64,000 nucleotides of DNA from DTU015 sp012837895 (GTDB taxonomy: Bacteria; Bacillota; Sulfobacillia; Fermentithermobacillales; Fermentithermobacillaceae): positions 1 to 64,000 of the forward strand of contig JBMNKH010000003.1 in NCBI GenBank assembly GCA_050952085.1, in the 5' to 3' direction. The position numbers and the translations under genes are program-made. This document shows positions 47,200-55,713 of the stretch, piece by piece. The first letter of the stretch is position 1; each line of letters starts with the position of its first letter. The notes beneath the pieces are model-generated. The model searched no databases, was not told the origin of the DNA, and was given only the letters and a program-made list of their open reading frames with translations.

Positions 47200-47414
47200 T
47201 ATCTATGTTGCTATGCCGGACAAGGCAAGCAACAAATGCAACTAAGAAAGACGGTCACGGTCTGATAGCCGGCTAGAGACTCTAAGACAGGACCAGAGCT
47301 CGTTAGATGAATAAAGGGAACTTGAGCATCGAACTGGCCAAACAACCCTTGTCAGGGTGAAACCAAAGAAACAGCGCCGTTTAGCATAGGATCTGGAAGG
47401 AAGAGGGTTGCTCT

Positions 47415-47888
47415 TTGCTCATAGGTGTGATTTCCGATTCCCACGGGAACAGGAAACGCATACTTGATGCGTTGCCCTATTTAGAAGGAGTTGAACATAT
47501 TCTCCACGCCGGGGATTTCTTCGAAGATGCCCAGAACATAGACGCGGCGGTTAAGTGCAAGGTTACCGCGGTAGCCGGCAACTGCGACTATATGGTGCGC
47601 GGGCCTTTTGAAGAACTGCTTGTGTTGAATGGCTACAGGATCTACTTGACCCACGGGCATCTTTATAATGTCAAGCGGGACCTTAAGGCGTTGGTGGAAA
47701 GAGCTAAAGAGTTGGATGCACACGTAGCGGTGTTCGGTCATACCCATACTCCCCAAGTGTTCTGTGAAGACGGCATTCTTATCGTAAATCCAGGGAGCCT
47801 CCATAGCCCACGGCAGGGCTATCAGCCTTCTATCGCGATGATAGACCTTTCGCAACGGCCTCCCAGGGCGGATCTTATATTCCTATAA
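47415..47888 (+). CDS. Metallophosphoesterase, YfcE/MJ0936 type
   Basis: 157 residues. The dimetal site is complete: SDSHGN, HAGDF, GNCDY, THGH and FGHTH. Members cleave phosphodiesters in vitro; the physiological substrate is unknown. TTG start behind GGAAGGAAGAGGG. The second 53-bp palindrome array begins 48 bases after the stop. Confidence 0.92.
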   Translation: MLIGVISDSHGNRKRILDALPYLEGVEHILHAGDFFEDAQNIDAAVKCKVTAVAGNCDYMVRGPFEELLVLNGYRIYLTHGHLYNVKRDLKALVERAKELDAHVAVFGHTHTPQVFCEDGILIVNPGSLHSPRQGYQPSIAMIDLSQRPPRADLIFL

Positions 47889-47935
47889 CCGGTGTTCGTG
47901 GCAAGCTCCCTCCGGTAATTTCCCTTGGGGCATCT

Positions 47936-48428
47936 GTTGCACCAGGTGTACCATTAGGGAGGCTTTTATTGGGGAACGGTTCGGGATGGTGAGTCTGGTG
48001 CACCGTTTCGGCGACGTGCGGCGGGGGATCTAGCCAGATTGGGGTACGTGGTGCACCACTATAATCGGATACTGTATCGAAGTCACTCACAATGGTGTAT
48101 GTGATGCACCATTCCTTCAGCAATCCACTTGAGAAGACCTAAGAATGGTGCACAGGACGCACCAGTTGGATTGGATTTCTTCCGGTAAAGGCGAAAATCG
48201 GTGCACCCGGTGAGCCATTTCAGTTGACGAATGCCCGGAAGCTAGGCAAAACGGTGCACACGGTGCACCATTTTTCGAAGATCCGGCGCCAAGGCAGAGA
48301 TGATTGGTGCATATGATGTACCATTTTCCTGCTTTCTGCGGTCAGGGCTGTAAGGGTTGGTGCATGTGGTGCACCATTTTGCTGGTTTATGTGAGGAAAC
48401 CGCGGAAGAATGGTGCACAGACTGCGCC
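47936..48428 (+). repeat. 53-bp phased palindrome array, locus 2
   Basis: Ten copies of the GGTGCAC-NNN-GTGCACC palindrome seen at 12.2 kb start at 47936, 47988, 48041, 48094, 48147, 48200, 48253, 48306, 48359 and 48412. Spacing is 52 once and then exactly 53 eight times. Most carry the flanking ATT on the right arm. Unlike locus 1 the 36 bases between palindromes are not related to each other by eye. Copies are diverged (for example GGTGTAT or GGTGCAT in the left arm) but the period is not. Lies between a phosphodiesterase gene and tRNA-Pro. Confidence 0.9.
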
Positions 48429-48448
48429 ATCCCAAGCCGGAGTTGGTT

Positions 48449-48523
48449 TGAAGCAAATGACGAATGGGATGTCTGGATGTCTATTTGGGATTCGAGAGGG
48501 GAGAGTCCTATCCATTTGCTTCA
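48449..48523 (+). repeat. Inverted repeat at the tRNA-Pro promoter
   Basis: TGAAGCAAATG (48449-48459) and CATTTGCTTCA (48513-48523), a perfect 11-bp inverted pair 53 bases apart. The right arm contains the -35 of the tRNA promoter. The same GCTGAAGCAAATG 13-mer occurs at 12167-12179, next to palindrome array 1. Confidence 0.75.
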
Positions 48524-48544
48524 GCACTGCAAAAATCATATAAT
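48516..48544 (+). promoter_or_regulatory. Promoter of tRNA-Pro
   Basis: TTGCTT (48516-48521), 17 bp, TATAAT (48539-48544), 53 bases before the tRNA. Confidence 0.7.
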
Positions 48545-48596
48545 ATCTCTAGCCCTCGAGCTATCGAGCAACTTAAGACCGCGAATGAGCGAGTGT

Positions 48597-48673
48597 CGGG
48601 GAGTGGCGCAGTTTGGTAGCGCGCATGGTTTGGGACCATGAGGTCGCAGGTTCAAATCCTGTCTCCCCGACCA
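48597..48673 (+). tRNA. tRNA-Pro (anticodon TGG)
   Basis: 77 bases with encoded CCA. The acceptor strand CGGGGAG pairs with CTCCCCG; the D-arm is GCGC..GCGC; the anticodon stem CATGG/CCATG with loop TTTGGGA gives anticodon TGG; the T-arm is GCAGGTTCAAATCCTGT. All stems are intact. It stands alone at the edge of a region rich in broken genes, including a recombinase fragment, so it could be an integration hot spot. Confidence 0.96.
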
Positions 48674-48870
48674 TAATGTTTCCTGTTAACAGCTGCAATC
48701 CGTGAATGGCAGTGGCGCTCTTCATGAGAAGTATCGCCCTCGCAAGCCAGAATACTTGGAGGAGCAATCAACCTCTGCTCTTGAAGGACTTATGACTGCT
48801 GAGAGCATAGTTCGCCTGTGTTTCGTTACAGACAGTTACAGCCAGGAAGAACGAGCCGCACTAGGATCGC
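48674..48870. other. Sequence after tRNA-Pro, no gene
   Basis: Short open frames exist but none has a ribosome binding site or protein-like composition. The ABC-2 permease remnant begins at 48871 on the other strand. Confidence 0.4.
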
Positions 48871-49325
48871 TCAAAAGCGCTGGGCCGACGCTAGTTCCGC
48901 TCTTCGCATAGCATGGGAAGCTAACAGTCCGATCACCGTTGACAGAGACACCAGGATAAGTCTCATTCGCCAAACTTGGACCCTATCATCTAGCCACAGT
49001 GCCCTTAGCAAGTCTGCGTGGCAACTGAGAGGATTCATCTTTCCAATCACCTGAAGCCATTGAGGGGCAGAGGACATATCGTACAGTGCTGACGATGAGA
49101 AGACCACGGGAAGAAACACTAGGGCACTAACTAAGTCCCTGGTTCCATAGTCAGTGATCCTAATGACTATGATGGACCCAATAACGTCTAAAGGGCGATT
49201 CCCGGGATCGCCCCCACAATGAGAGCGACGCTTCTTAGGGCAAACATGCTGCGGTTACGCAGTAGCAGCGCTGCTAAGGTAGTAAGCGATGCCCACTGAG
49301 CGGCTGCAATTGGGATGGCAACTTA
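48871..49325 (-). pseudogene. Remnant of an ABC-2 type transporter permease
   Basis: On the minus strand, from 49119 down to 48871, LVFLPVVFSSSALYDMSS and PQWLQVIGKMNPLSCHADLLRALW match the C-terminal signature of ABC-2 permeases (FLPLFFxSGALYP and NPLTYxxDxLR). Upstream in another frame, LIVGAIPGIAL continues the same helix, then meets a stop; the frame between shifts. The rest of the gene and its ATPase partner are absent. A decayed drug- or sodium-export permease is the best reading. Confidence 0.7.
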
Positions 49326-49792
49326 CTAGACAACCATAGATTGTATGTAACGACAAACAATATTTGGATTGGCAGGAATTTCAATGGCTCCGCCAAACAG
49401 AAACAGTGGCACGGAGTATTCGTCAGAACGGGCTACTGAAAATTACCAAGTTCCGAGCGTTACGACAAGGTTTCATGGTCCGTGTGTCGGCAGTTGCTGG
49501 AGGTGGCATACGTGTTATACACTGAAATTGGTCAGGTGCCTCTCAGATGACATGCGATGTGCTGTGCATGGGCACATAGAGAAAACAAGGAGATGATCTA
49601 GGAAATGCGCAGCAAGTGGGTTGCTTTCTCAGTATAAGGCTGGTTTCAAGGTCAAGAGAACTCAGAAAAAGGCAAAATACTCCAAATTTAGTGCAATTTA
49701 ATGAAGAAGAACAGCAGTCATCTACGCAATATCCATCATGACTCACCTACCTAAAGAGTCAGCGAGCGCAAGGATTTAGGAGGTTTCCCATC
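49326..49792. other. Non-coding or degraded stretch
   Basis: No convincing gene. A 75-codon open frame at 49369-49596 lacks a ribosome binding site and recognisable motifs. The region probably belongs to the decaying island. Confidence 0.4.
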
Positions 49793-49915
49793 ATGTTAAG
49801 ACGGCTATCTAAAGTCTCTATGGTGGTTATTCTGTTCGGTGCGTACCAGTTTTGCCGCTGGGGAGATCAATTGTCAGGGTTTTTTGGAGGGTTGGGAAGA
49901 TGCTTATCATACTAG
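49793..49915 (+). CDS. Small hydrophobic peptide, coupled to the next gene
   Basis: 40 codons with an excellent ribosome binding site (TTAGGAGG, 49776-49783) nine bases before the ATG. The peptide begins MLRRLSKVSMVVILFGAYQF, a basic start followed by a hydrophobic stretch, then WGDQLSGFFGGLG. Its end overlaps the start of the 49900 gene by 16 bases, so it may couple translation. It could also be the broken start of a longer gene. Not recognised. Confidence 0.45.
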   Translation: MLRRLSKVSMVVILFGAYQFCRWGDQLSGFFGGLGRCLSY

Positions 49916-50268
49916 CGCTTCTGGGCGGAAGCATCTTGTTGGTTCGGGCTGCCTATCGCCGCTACAGGCACACGGTTGGCCAGCTTGTGGGTAGTCTGGG
50001 GCTAGATCTTCTTGGCTCAACGTTTGTCGGCATGGGCATGTCCCTTCCTGCGCTGGTGCTGTTTTTTCTTACGTGGATGCAGAACTCTGAACGCCGTCGA
50101 TGGATCATATCCGGACCCTATCCTCTGGATAGACTTGGCAGTGGTCCCCTCCAGGTCTGGATTGGCATCCTTGGTGTGGTAGTTGGTTGTATTCTGTTAT
50201 CACTGGGGCTAATCATCCGCACTTATGCGTTTTCGTCAGATAGCAGAAGTAACCATACTCATTCGTGA
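49900..50268 (+). CDS. Small membrane protein of unknown function
   Basis: 122 residues from ATG 49900, nine bases after GGAGG; the frame is open to 49852 but without a site. Three hydrophobic segments: 2-13, about 33-52 (LGLDLLGSTFVGMGMSLPALVLFFLTW region) and about 82-105 (LQVWIGILGVVVGCILLSLGLII). Basic loops between them. No family recognised. Followed after 29 bases by an exported protein with its own strong site. Confidence 0.55.
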   Translation: MLIILALLGGSILLVRAAYRRYRHTVGQLVGSLGLDLLGSTFVGMGMSLPALVLFFLTWMQNSERRRWIISGPYPLDRLGSGPLQVWIGILGVVVGCILLSLGLIIRTYAFSSDSRSNHTHS

Positions 50269-50297
50269 GCTCCGACCCCTAAAAAGGAGGAGTATCA

Positions 50298-51273
50298 ATG
50301 AGGAAGTATCTACAACTAGTATATGTCTCTTTAGCCCTGATTCTTTGTTTGGTTGGCACTTCGGTTGTCACTGCGGCGAATGGCAGAGTACTAACGGCGA
50401 CACTCTCTTTCTCAAAACCCGTCTATCTTGGGTCATTAGCGGAACATATTCTCAAGTATCCTGGGCTCGCTGTGGCAGAGGTGCGTTACACATACCCGGG
50501 CGAGACACCGGTTGTTCGGGGGCATCTTGCCGCCCCAGGGTCTTTCTGCAGTTGACGCACTTGAATACGTCCGCGATTTCTACAGAAACATGGTACTGGC
50601 TCTCCACGAAGGAGAGGCAGCGAAACGGGCCACTAACCTCGAACAGCGACTACTGGATTTGGAGACACATGGCGTTCCGATCTATGGTATCGCGCTAAGA
50701 GGACCGGCGAACATTCTCAGGTCTCTACAGATGGATACGCATGCCGATTTCGCTTCGTTCACTGATAGAGAGAGAGCAATACCTGCCAAGTACATTGAGT
50801 ACCCAAAGCCAACGCGTCCCCGCGCCGAGAGTGTGGAATCTGCTGAAACCACAATAGTGGAAGGTGACGCAGCGTGGTCTCCAGCCTACGGCGTTGCCAC
50901 CACGTATACCGACCATGAAGGGTGGCGCTGCATCTACAATGAGTTCACATGGCTAGGCACGTCTGTCCTGGAGTTCGCGTCCAACGAAGGTTACGAGCAT
51001 GATTTCGTTACCAACAACTACGATGGTCTTCACTGGGCGGCAGGCCTTCGAGGTACTTCAGGGTTGGGATGGGAGTCGAATCTTCCAAATGCGTATCTGG
51101 ATTACGCTACTATTGATGACGATCCTGAAGAGCCAGTATACACCGTTGGAACGTTCACCGGTAATCAGCTCTATTCCAACACCGACTACTACACTTTCAT
51201 AAGAGCGTATCCGGGCAATGCCTCATCGGATACCGCCAAATTAGTGGGTCAGCCCTTTTCGGATCTGTCATAA
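50298..51273 (+). pseudogene. Exported protein split by a frameshift
   Basis: A strong site (AAAAAGGAGGAG) precedes ATG 50298. The first frame encodes a signal peptide (LALILCLVGTSVVTAA) and then an export-type sequence up to YPGETPVVRG, ending at a TGA near 50553. The +1 frame from about 50512 runs 250 codons to 51273 with good protein composition (for example WRCIYNEFTWLGTSVLEFA, WESNLPNAYLDYATIDDD). The two meet at a GGGGG run (50518-50522). One base change there would restore a single secreted protein of about 320 residues. Family not recognised; the aromatic, acidic C-terminus suggests a surface protein. Confidence 0.7.
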
Positions 51274-51288
51274 GCCACGGTTTTCGAC

Positions 51289-51606
51289 CTACTCCAATAT
51301 TTCCCCCATTCGTAGGGCCCTGCCCACCAAAAGCCGTTCTTTATCCGGGCAGTAACCGTACCTAAGGGCTGGCACCACACCAAACTTGCTATCAGGGAAT
51401 TCTATACTGGCAGTCTTGCCTTCAACACTCCCTCTGGTCTGACCATATCCAGTATAAATGTATCCTTCCCATGCCACGTTTCCTTCTGAATCAATTACTT
51501 CATTTAAGGACAACAGTCGGGTGAGCGGTGTTGAGGAATTCATTGTATATTTCGATGTAATTCTTAATCTCCCAATACTCGTGATTAATACCGACGTTAC
51601 TGCCAC
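51289..51606 (-). CDS. Hypothetical protein fragment
   Basis: 105 codons on the minus strand. Strand-like segments (GNVAWEGYIYTGYGQTRG, SIEFPDSKFGVVPALRYGYC) look like protein, but there is no clear start site and no family is recognised. It converges with the preceding exported gene. Probably a fragment. Confidence 0.35.
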   Translation of the reverse strand: MAVTSVLITSIGRLRITSKYTMNSSTPLTRLLSLNEVIDSEGNVAWEGYIYTGYGQTRGSVEGKTASIEFPDSKFGVVPALRYGYCPDKERLLVGRALRMGEILE

Positions 51607-51845
51607 ACAGTAAACTTGTTACCGCCGCATGCTCACAGCATCTATGCCCCGAACGAGGGGGTTCAAATTCTCACACACGGAGAGAGGCGGAGATAGTAAG
51701 TCAAACCTTTCCTGTAATACGCTATGCCTAGAAGTTAGGACGGGGCATGGCCGTGCTCATTTGGTTCCCGTACATGGTACTTAGTAATGGTGACCACGTC
51801 TTTCTCATGGCAGAAGCCCCCCTTAGCTTCGGGTGTGGACTTGCA
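51607..51845. other. Gap, no gene seen
   Basis: No open frame with protein-like composition. Likely degraded sequence between two fragments. Confidence 0.4.
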
Positions 51846-52150
51846 TCAGAAGAAGAAACCTTTGGGCAAACTTAGCATATTTGATGTTATGTTCTGGATC
51901 ATGTGAATCATGATCGGAAATACCAAGCTGCCGCCAAGGGTGGGCGAGTAGAGCGTGCTTAACCAAATACCGGAAAGGAAAGCCGAGAACGGGTTCCTAT
52001 GCCCTAACGCGAATATCGCGCTGGAAACAATCGCAGCGGGCCAAAAACCAACAATTGTACACAGACGATTCAGCAGGAACCCACGGTACAAGAGTTCCTC
52101 TTTGATAGGAGCTAGAAAATAAGGAACCTTGTGGGAAACAAAGGATTTCC
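51846..52150 (-). pseudogene. CPBP-type intramembrane protease, C-terminal fragment
   Basis: The minus-strand frame holds the CPBP/Abi catalytic motifs: PIKEELLYRGFLL (motif 1, EE..R), FALGH (motif 2) and HMIQN (motif 3), with three hydrophobic segments. The frame stays open to 52349 but the sequence beyond about 52150 does not resemble the family and lies opposite a better reading frame on the plus strand. So about 100 residues of a normal 200-300 remain, apparently cut by a rearrangement. Confidence 0.65.
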
Positions 52151-52725
52151 GTGCATGGTTAACCAAGCAACCGCAGAACCTACAATATCCAGTCCAAAAC
52201 ATTATCGGATCTAATAAGGACTCGGAAGTAATTGTCGTGGTCCTCTCCCCTGACAGATACAGGGAGTGGCTGGAACTATACACCAATGAGTCAACAAGAA
52301 TAATGGTTGCCGAATCGTCCATTGTAGTACCGAGGAGCTTCCTTCCCATTGAAGTGACTCGCCATCTATCTGCTAGTGAGGTACAATATGGCTATACCTC
52401 GAGCGATGAAGCTGTCATTGTGACTCTATCTGGTGATGAATGGGTAAAATGTCCCTACTGCCAGATCCTTGTATCAGCCCTTATAGGTTGGGCGCTCGGT
52501 CGCTTTGTATTTGATCCCTTGTGGAATGCGATGGAGGCGGAATGGAGGAAGCATTTCACTTCCAAGGACTGTCCTCATAGCTGGAGTCTGACAGCCGAGA
52601 CCTATGAAAGATGCGCATCCTGTAATTACGGACATCTTAGTTTGCTCTCGAATTGGGGATATTCTATCGAAGTCCGGTGCGATGCCTGCGGAGATAGAGA
52701 TATTCGCTGGAATCCACTCTACTAG
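52129..52725 (+). CDS. Uncharacterised protein with membrane segment and Cys pairs
   Basis: From about residue 25 onward this reads as a genuine protein: VIVVVLSPDRYREWLELY, a CPYC pair, a hydrophobic segment (ILVSALIGWALGRFVFDPLW), then SWSLTAETYERCASCNYG and CDACGD. These cysteine pairs could bind zinc. The first 22 residues overlap the CPBP fragment on the other strand and are probably not original, so the true start may be lost. Function unknown. Confidence 0.5.
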   Translation: MWETKDFRAWLTKQPQNLQYPVQNIIGSNKDSEVIVVVLSPDRYREWLELYTNESTRIMVAESSIVVPRSFLPIEVTRHLSASEVQYGYTSSDEAVIVTLSGDEWVKCPYCQILVSALIGWALGRFVFDPLWNAMEAEWRKHFTSKDCPHSWSLTAETYERCASCNYGHLSLLSNWGYSIEVRCDACGDRDIRWNPLY

Positions 52726-52743
52726 TTTGAGTAAACAGACTGT

Positions 52744-52770
52744 GGCACTCGTCAGACTCTGACGAGCGCC
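52744..52770 (+). terminator. Terminator-like inverted repeat
   Basis: GGCACTCGTCAGA (52744-52756), C, TCTGACGAGCGCC (52758-52770), then TTATTG. A near-perfect 13-bp inverted repeat 18 bases after the stop of the 52129 gene. Confidence 0.65.
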
Positions 52771-53008
52771 TTATTGATAAGGTGCTGCGGTCGGCCAGGT
52801 AAGGGCATGGCCACGGCTGTTCAAGAACCGAGGGTAGGTGACAGGACAGCCAACTGTAACAATAACCGAGGTAAGAATGCTATATTTAGACTAATCAACA
52901 TGCTAAAAATAATGTAATAAGATGAGTAGGCATAGACTTTTAAGCGACAAATAAAAATTTATTGAGCTGTTCTGAACACAGCTTGTTATATGCCTTAAAC
53001 GAGAAATA

Positions 53009-53556
53009 ATGGCCGATACAATGAATGATTTCTATACAAGGAAAGGGATCCCACCTCTATTTAAAGCATCAAAGAATGCCCGAATTGCCGTAGTTGGGCA
53101 AGCACCAGGGCGAAAAGCAGAAGAAACTCAATTGTTCTGGAATGATTTAAGTGGCGACCGCCTTCGGGAATGGATGGGGGTATCTAGTCAAGAATTTTAT
53201 GAGACCGACCGTATTGCCCAGTTACCCATGGATTTCTACTACCCAGGTAAAGCCAAGCAAGGGGATCTGCCACCCCGCAAGGGATCGCAGAAAAATGGCA
53301 TCCCCGGTTGCTGGCAGAAATGCCAAGCATAGAAACGATAATCCTCGTTGGAAGTTACGCGCAAAAATACTATCTTGCTGAAAGAAGGGAGAAAAACTTA
53401 ACTGAAACGGTAAAGAGCTTTAAAAACTATCTGCCACAATACTTGCCATTGGTTCATCCTTCTCCACTAAACATCGGGTGGTTCAAACGGAACCCATGGT
53501 TTGAAAGCGATGTTTTACCTATCCTAAAAGAAATAGTGAGAGGAAGTCTAAATTAA
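53009..53556 (+). pseudogene. Uracil-DNA glycosylase family protein, frameshifted
   Basis: Frame one (from 53009) gives NARIAVVGQAPGRKAEET, the family motif 1 region, and LSGDRLREWMGV. It derails near 53284. Frame two resumes RLLAEMPSIETIILVGSYAQ and ends HPSPLNIGWFKRNPWFE, the motif 2 His region. Adding one base in GGATCGCAG restores RKG-F-AEKWHPRLLAEMP. So a single deletion has broken an otherwise complete gene of about 182 codons. The surrounding DNA is AT-rich. Confidence 0.8.
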
Positions 53557-53732
53557 GACTATGTCACCTGCAACCCCCGCCACCCTGGCACGGGACTTGA
53601 AACCCTGGAGGAACGGAGTATCTGGCCCAGGAAGTTCAGCCCATAGGCATGTTCCCTTACATGAGTCGTGAGGAGTGCGTTGCCTGTTGGCAGTCTTTAA
53701 TTGGCGCTTTGGGGCGAATTGGAGGGATAACA

Positions 53733-55271
53733 ATGAAAACGTATGAAGCAGCGCGCCCAGCATTCAGGAAGCGCGCCACAAGTATCCTCATAATCGCGGC
53801 CTTTGTCATCGGCTTCTTTGGCGCAGCCGCCCTTGCCCTATATTTGCCGGACAGAAAAATAAAGACTCATTCATCGGCGGAAGAGTTCGCGGCTTTTCTG
53901 GATTATAGAGCCCCGAAGCTGATGGGGCTGTACGGAATACCAGGAGCTAGTATCGCCCTTGTTAGAGACGGGCAGATTGTATATTCGGCAGCCTACGGTG
54001 AAGCTAACCAAAAGTCTGGACAGAAAATGACGGTAGGCATGCCTATGCGCGTTCAATCCATATCAAAATCTGTAACAGCGTGGGCTGTACTGAAGCTGGC
54101 GGAGGAAGGGAAGCTGAATCTGGAAGATCCTGTCGAAACATACCTCAAGGGATGGAAGTTGCCTGCTTCAGACTACCCACCGAATGGTGTGACGATTAAG
54201 CGGCTGCTCTGCCACACTGCAGGAATGCCCCTTGGCGATGTTTTTGCGCTTTACTCCCCGGATGAGGCTATGCCTTCTCTGAAAGAAAGCCTGACCCATT
54301 CGGCAATCCTGTTTCAAATACCGGGAAAAGGATTTTCCTATTCCAATGTCGGGTATAACTTACTGGAGCTTATGATTGAAGAGGTTACGGGAAGGGACTT
54401 TGCCGAATATATGAAAAACGAGATCCTCTATCCCCTCGGCATGTATCATTCGGATTTCGAATGGAGTGAAGAAACTCTGAGTTCCGTGCCCCTTGGGTAC
54501 ACGCTGGATGGTACGCCGGTCCCCCCCTATCGTTACCCTGAAAGGGCGTCAGGAGGATTGATCGCTACGGCGGAGGATATCGCCCGTTTTTGCATCGCGG
54601 GGATGCCGGATTTTTCTGATCAACGGGTACTTGCCCGCCCTTCCATTGAACAACTCTATTTTGAGCAGGCTGACAGCCTTGGAATATATAGCGCGGTATT
54701 TGATGCCTACGGCTTTGGCTATTATACTGAGGAGCTTTCGGACGGTAAAGTTGCGGTGTCCCACGGCGGGCAGGGAACTGGCTGGATGAGCCATTTCCAT
54801 GCGGTGCCAGAAACGGGAGATGCGATTGTGATTTTAGCAAACAGTCAGCGGAGCTGGCCGTTCATCTCAAGCCTCTTGAACGGATGGGCGCGCTGGCGTG
54901 GATTCTCTCCGCCCGGCATGGCGCGTATCCTCTTAGGGGAATGTTTTTTATGGGGATTAGTTGGTCTGACCATCTCAGTAACACTATGCCTTATAGCGGG
55001 TATTGTCAGGAAAATTATGAAGGCCAACCTACGGTCCAATCCCTGGCAGCAAAATGCGGTGAAACCAGCACTCATATTCAAAATAGGAATTTCCCTTTCG
55101 ATACTTGCTATTCTTTTGTGGGCTATTTGTCAAAAATACTTGTTCCTGACTTCCGTATTTCCGGTTTCATCGATATGGCTAGGGGTGTGCGCCGCCGCGT
55201 TTTCGTTGACTCTACTCATAGAGCCGTTTTTGCCAAAAATGATTAGTAGCGTTAATAAGATCAAGGGTTAA
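53733..55271 (+). CDS. Serine hydrolase, beta-lactamase/DD-peptidase fold, membrane-bound
   Basis: 512 residues from ATG 53733 behind GGAGGG. N-terminal anchor (about 16-38). Class C-type catalytic triad: S109-x-x-K112 (SISK), Y203-S-N205, and HGG near 349 in VSHGGQGTGW. Three further helices lie at the C-terminus (about 400-425, 447-470 and 478-500). Such proteins (esterases, D-stereospecific peptidases, penicillin-binding-like) act outside the membrane; substrate unknown. An intact gene among broken ones. Confidence 0.87.
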   Translation: MKTYEAARPAFRKRATSILIIAAFVIGFFGAAALALYLPDRKIKTHSSAEEFAAFLDYRAPKLMGLYGIPGASIALVRDGQIVYSAAYGEANQKSGQKMTVGMPMRVQSISKSVTAWAVLKLAEEGKLNLEDPVETYLKGWKLPASDYPPNGVTIKRLLCHTAGMPLGDVFALYSPDEAMPSLKESLTHSAILFQIPGKGFSYSNVGYNLLELMIEEVTGRDFAEYMKNEILYPLGMYHSDFEWSEETLSSVPLGYTLDGTPVPPYRYPERASGGLIATAEDIARFCIAGMPDFSDQRVLARPSIEQLYFEQADSLGIYSAVFDAYGFGYYTEELSDGKVAVSHGGQGTGWMSHFHAVPETGDAIVILANSQRSWPFISSLLNGWARWRGFSPPGMARILLGECFLWGLVGLTISVTLCLIAGIVRKIMKANLRSNPWQQNAVKPALIFKIGISLSILAILLWAICQKYLFLTSVFPVSSIWLGVCAAAFSLTLLIEPFLPKMISSVNKIKG

Positions 55272-55336
55272 CGGAATAGACTGTGATCGGCGACTTAACG
55301 CAATTTGGGGAGTTTATAGGGTGTTACCCTCGATAA

Positions 55337-55712
55337 ATGTTCATGGGAACATTGCTAGTTAATCATTTTATAGGGAGGAAACAACCATGCTCTCAAGCGC
55401 AAAGCCTTAAACTCCATAAAATATTAACCAATTATTTAAAAAATATCCGTAGGCCTGAAGTTAAAACAGATAGATTTTTTACTACTAATAAAACAGGCAG
55501 GGTAAGCAATAATTATGTCAATGGATGCATTAGGAATGCGGTAATTAAGCTGGATTGGGACAAAGAGATAAGTGCCCATAATCTTCGACATTCTTTTAGC
55601 AGTAACTTACTTGAAAAGGAGAGCATCCGTTGTAAGTATTCAAAAGTTGCTAGGTCATTCAAACTTGGCGGTAACAACCGATTTATACGGCAAAAGCAAC
55701 AAAAATTATTGA
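55337..55712 (+). pseudogene. Tyrosine recombinase, C-terminal fragment with frameshift
   Basis: The first frame contains a linker helix region and SAHNLRHSFSSNLLEK, the box II H-x-L-R motif of integrases. The +1 frame from 55632 then gives VSIQKLLGHSNLAVTT and DLYGKSN, carrying the second conserved His and the nucleophilic Tyr, ending at TGA 55710. The N-terminal arm-binding and first Arg parts are missing. So it is a dead integrase remnant. AT-rich compared with the host genes. Confidence 0.85.
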
Positions 55713-55713
55713 G

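Noticed and set aside
47936..48428. A CRISPR array, since locus 2 has short repeats with unrelated equal-length spacers.
   Set aside because: The repeats are only about 17-23 bp, imperfect in nearly every copy, and perfectly palindromic in type; spacer plus repeat is 53 bp, locus 1 has repeated spacers, and no cas gene is in the window.
48702..49054. Short plus-strand frames after tRNA-Pro.
   Set aside because: They lie opposite a recognisable ABC-2 permease remnant and have no start signals.
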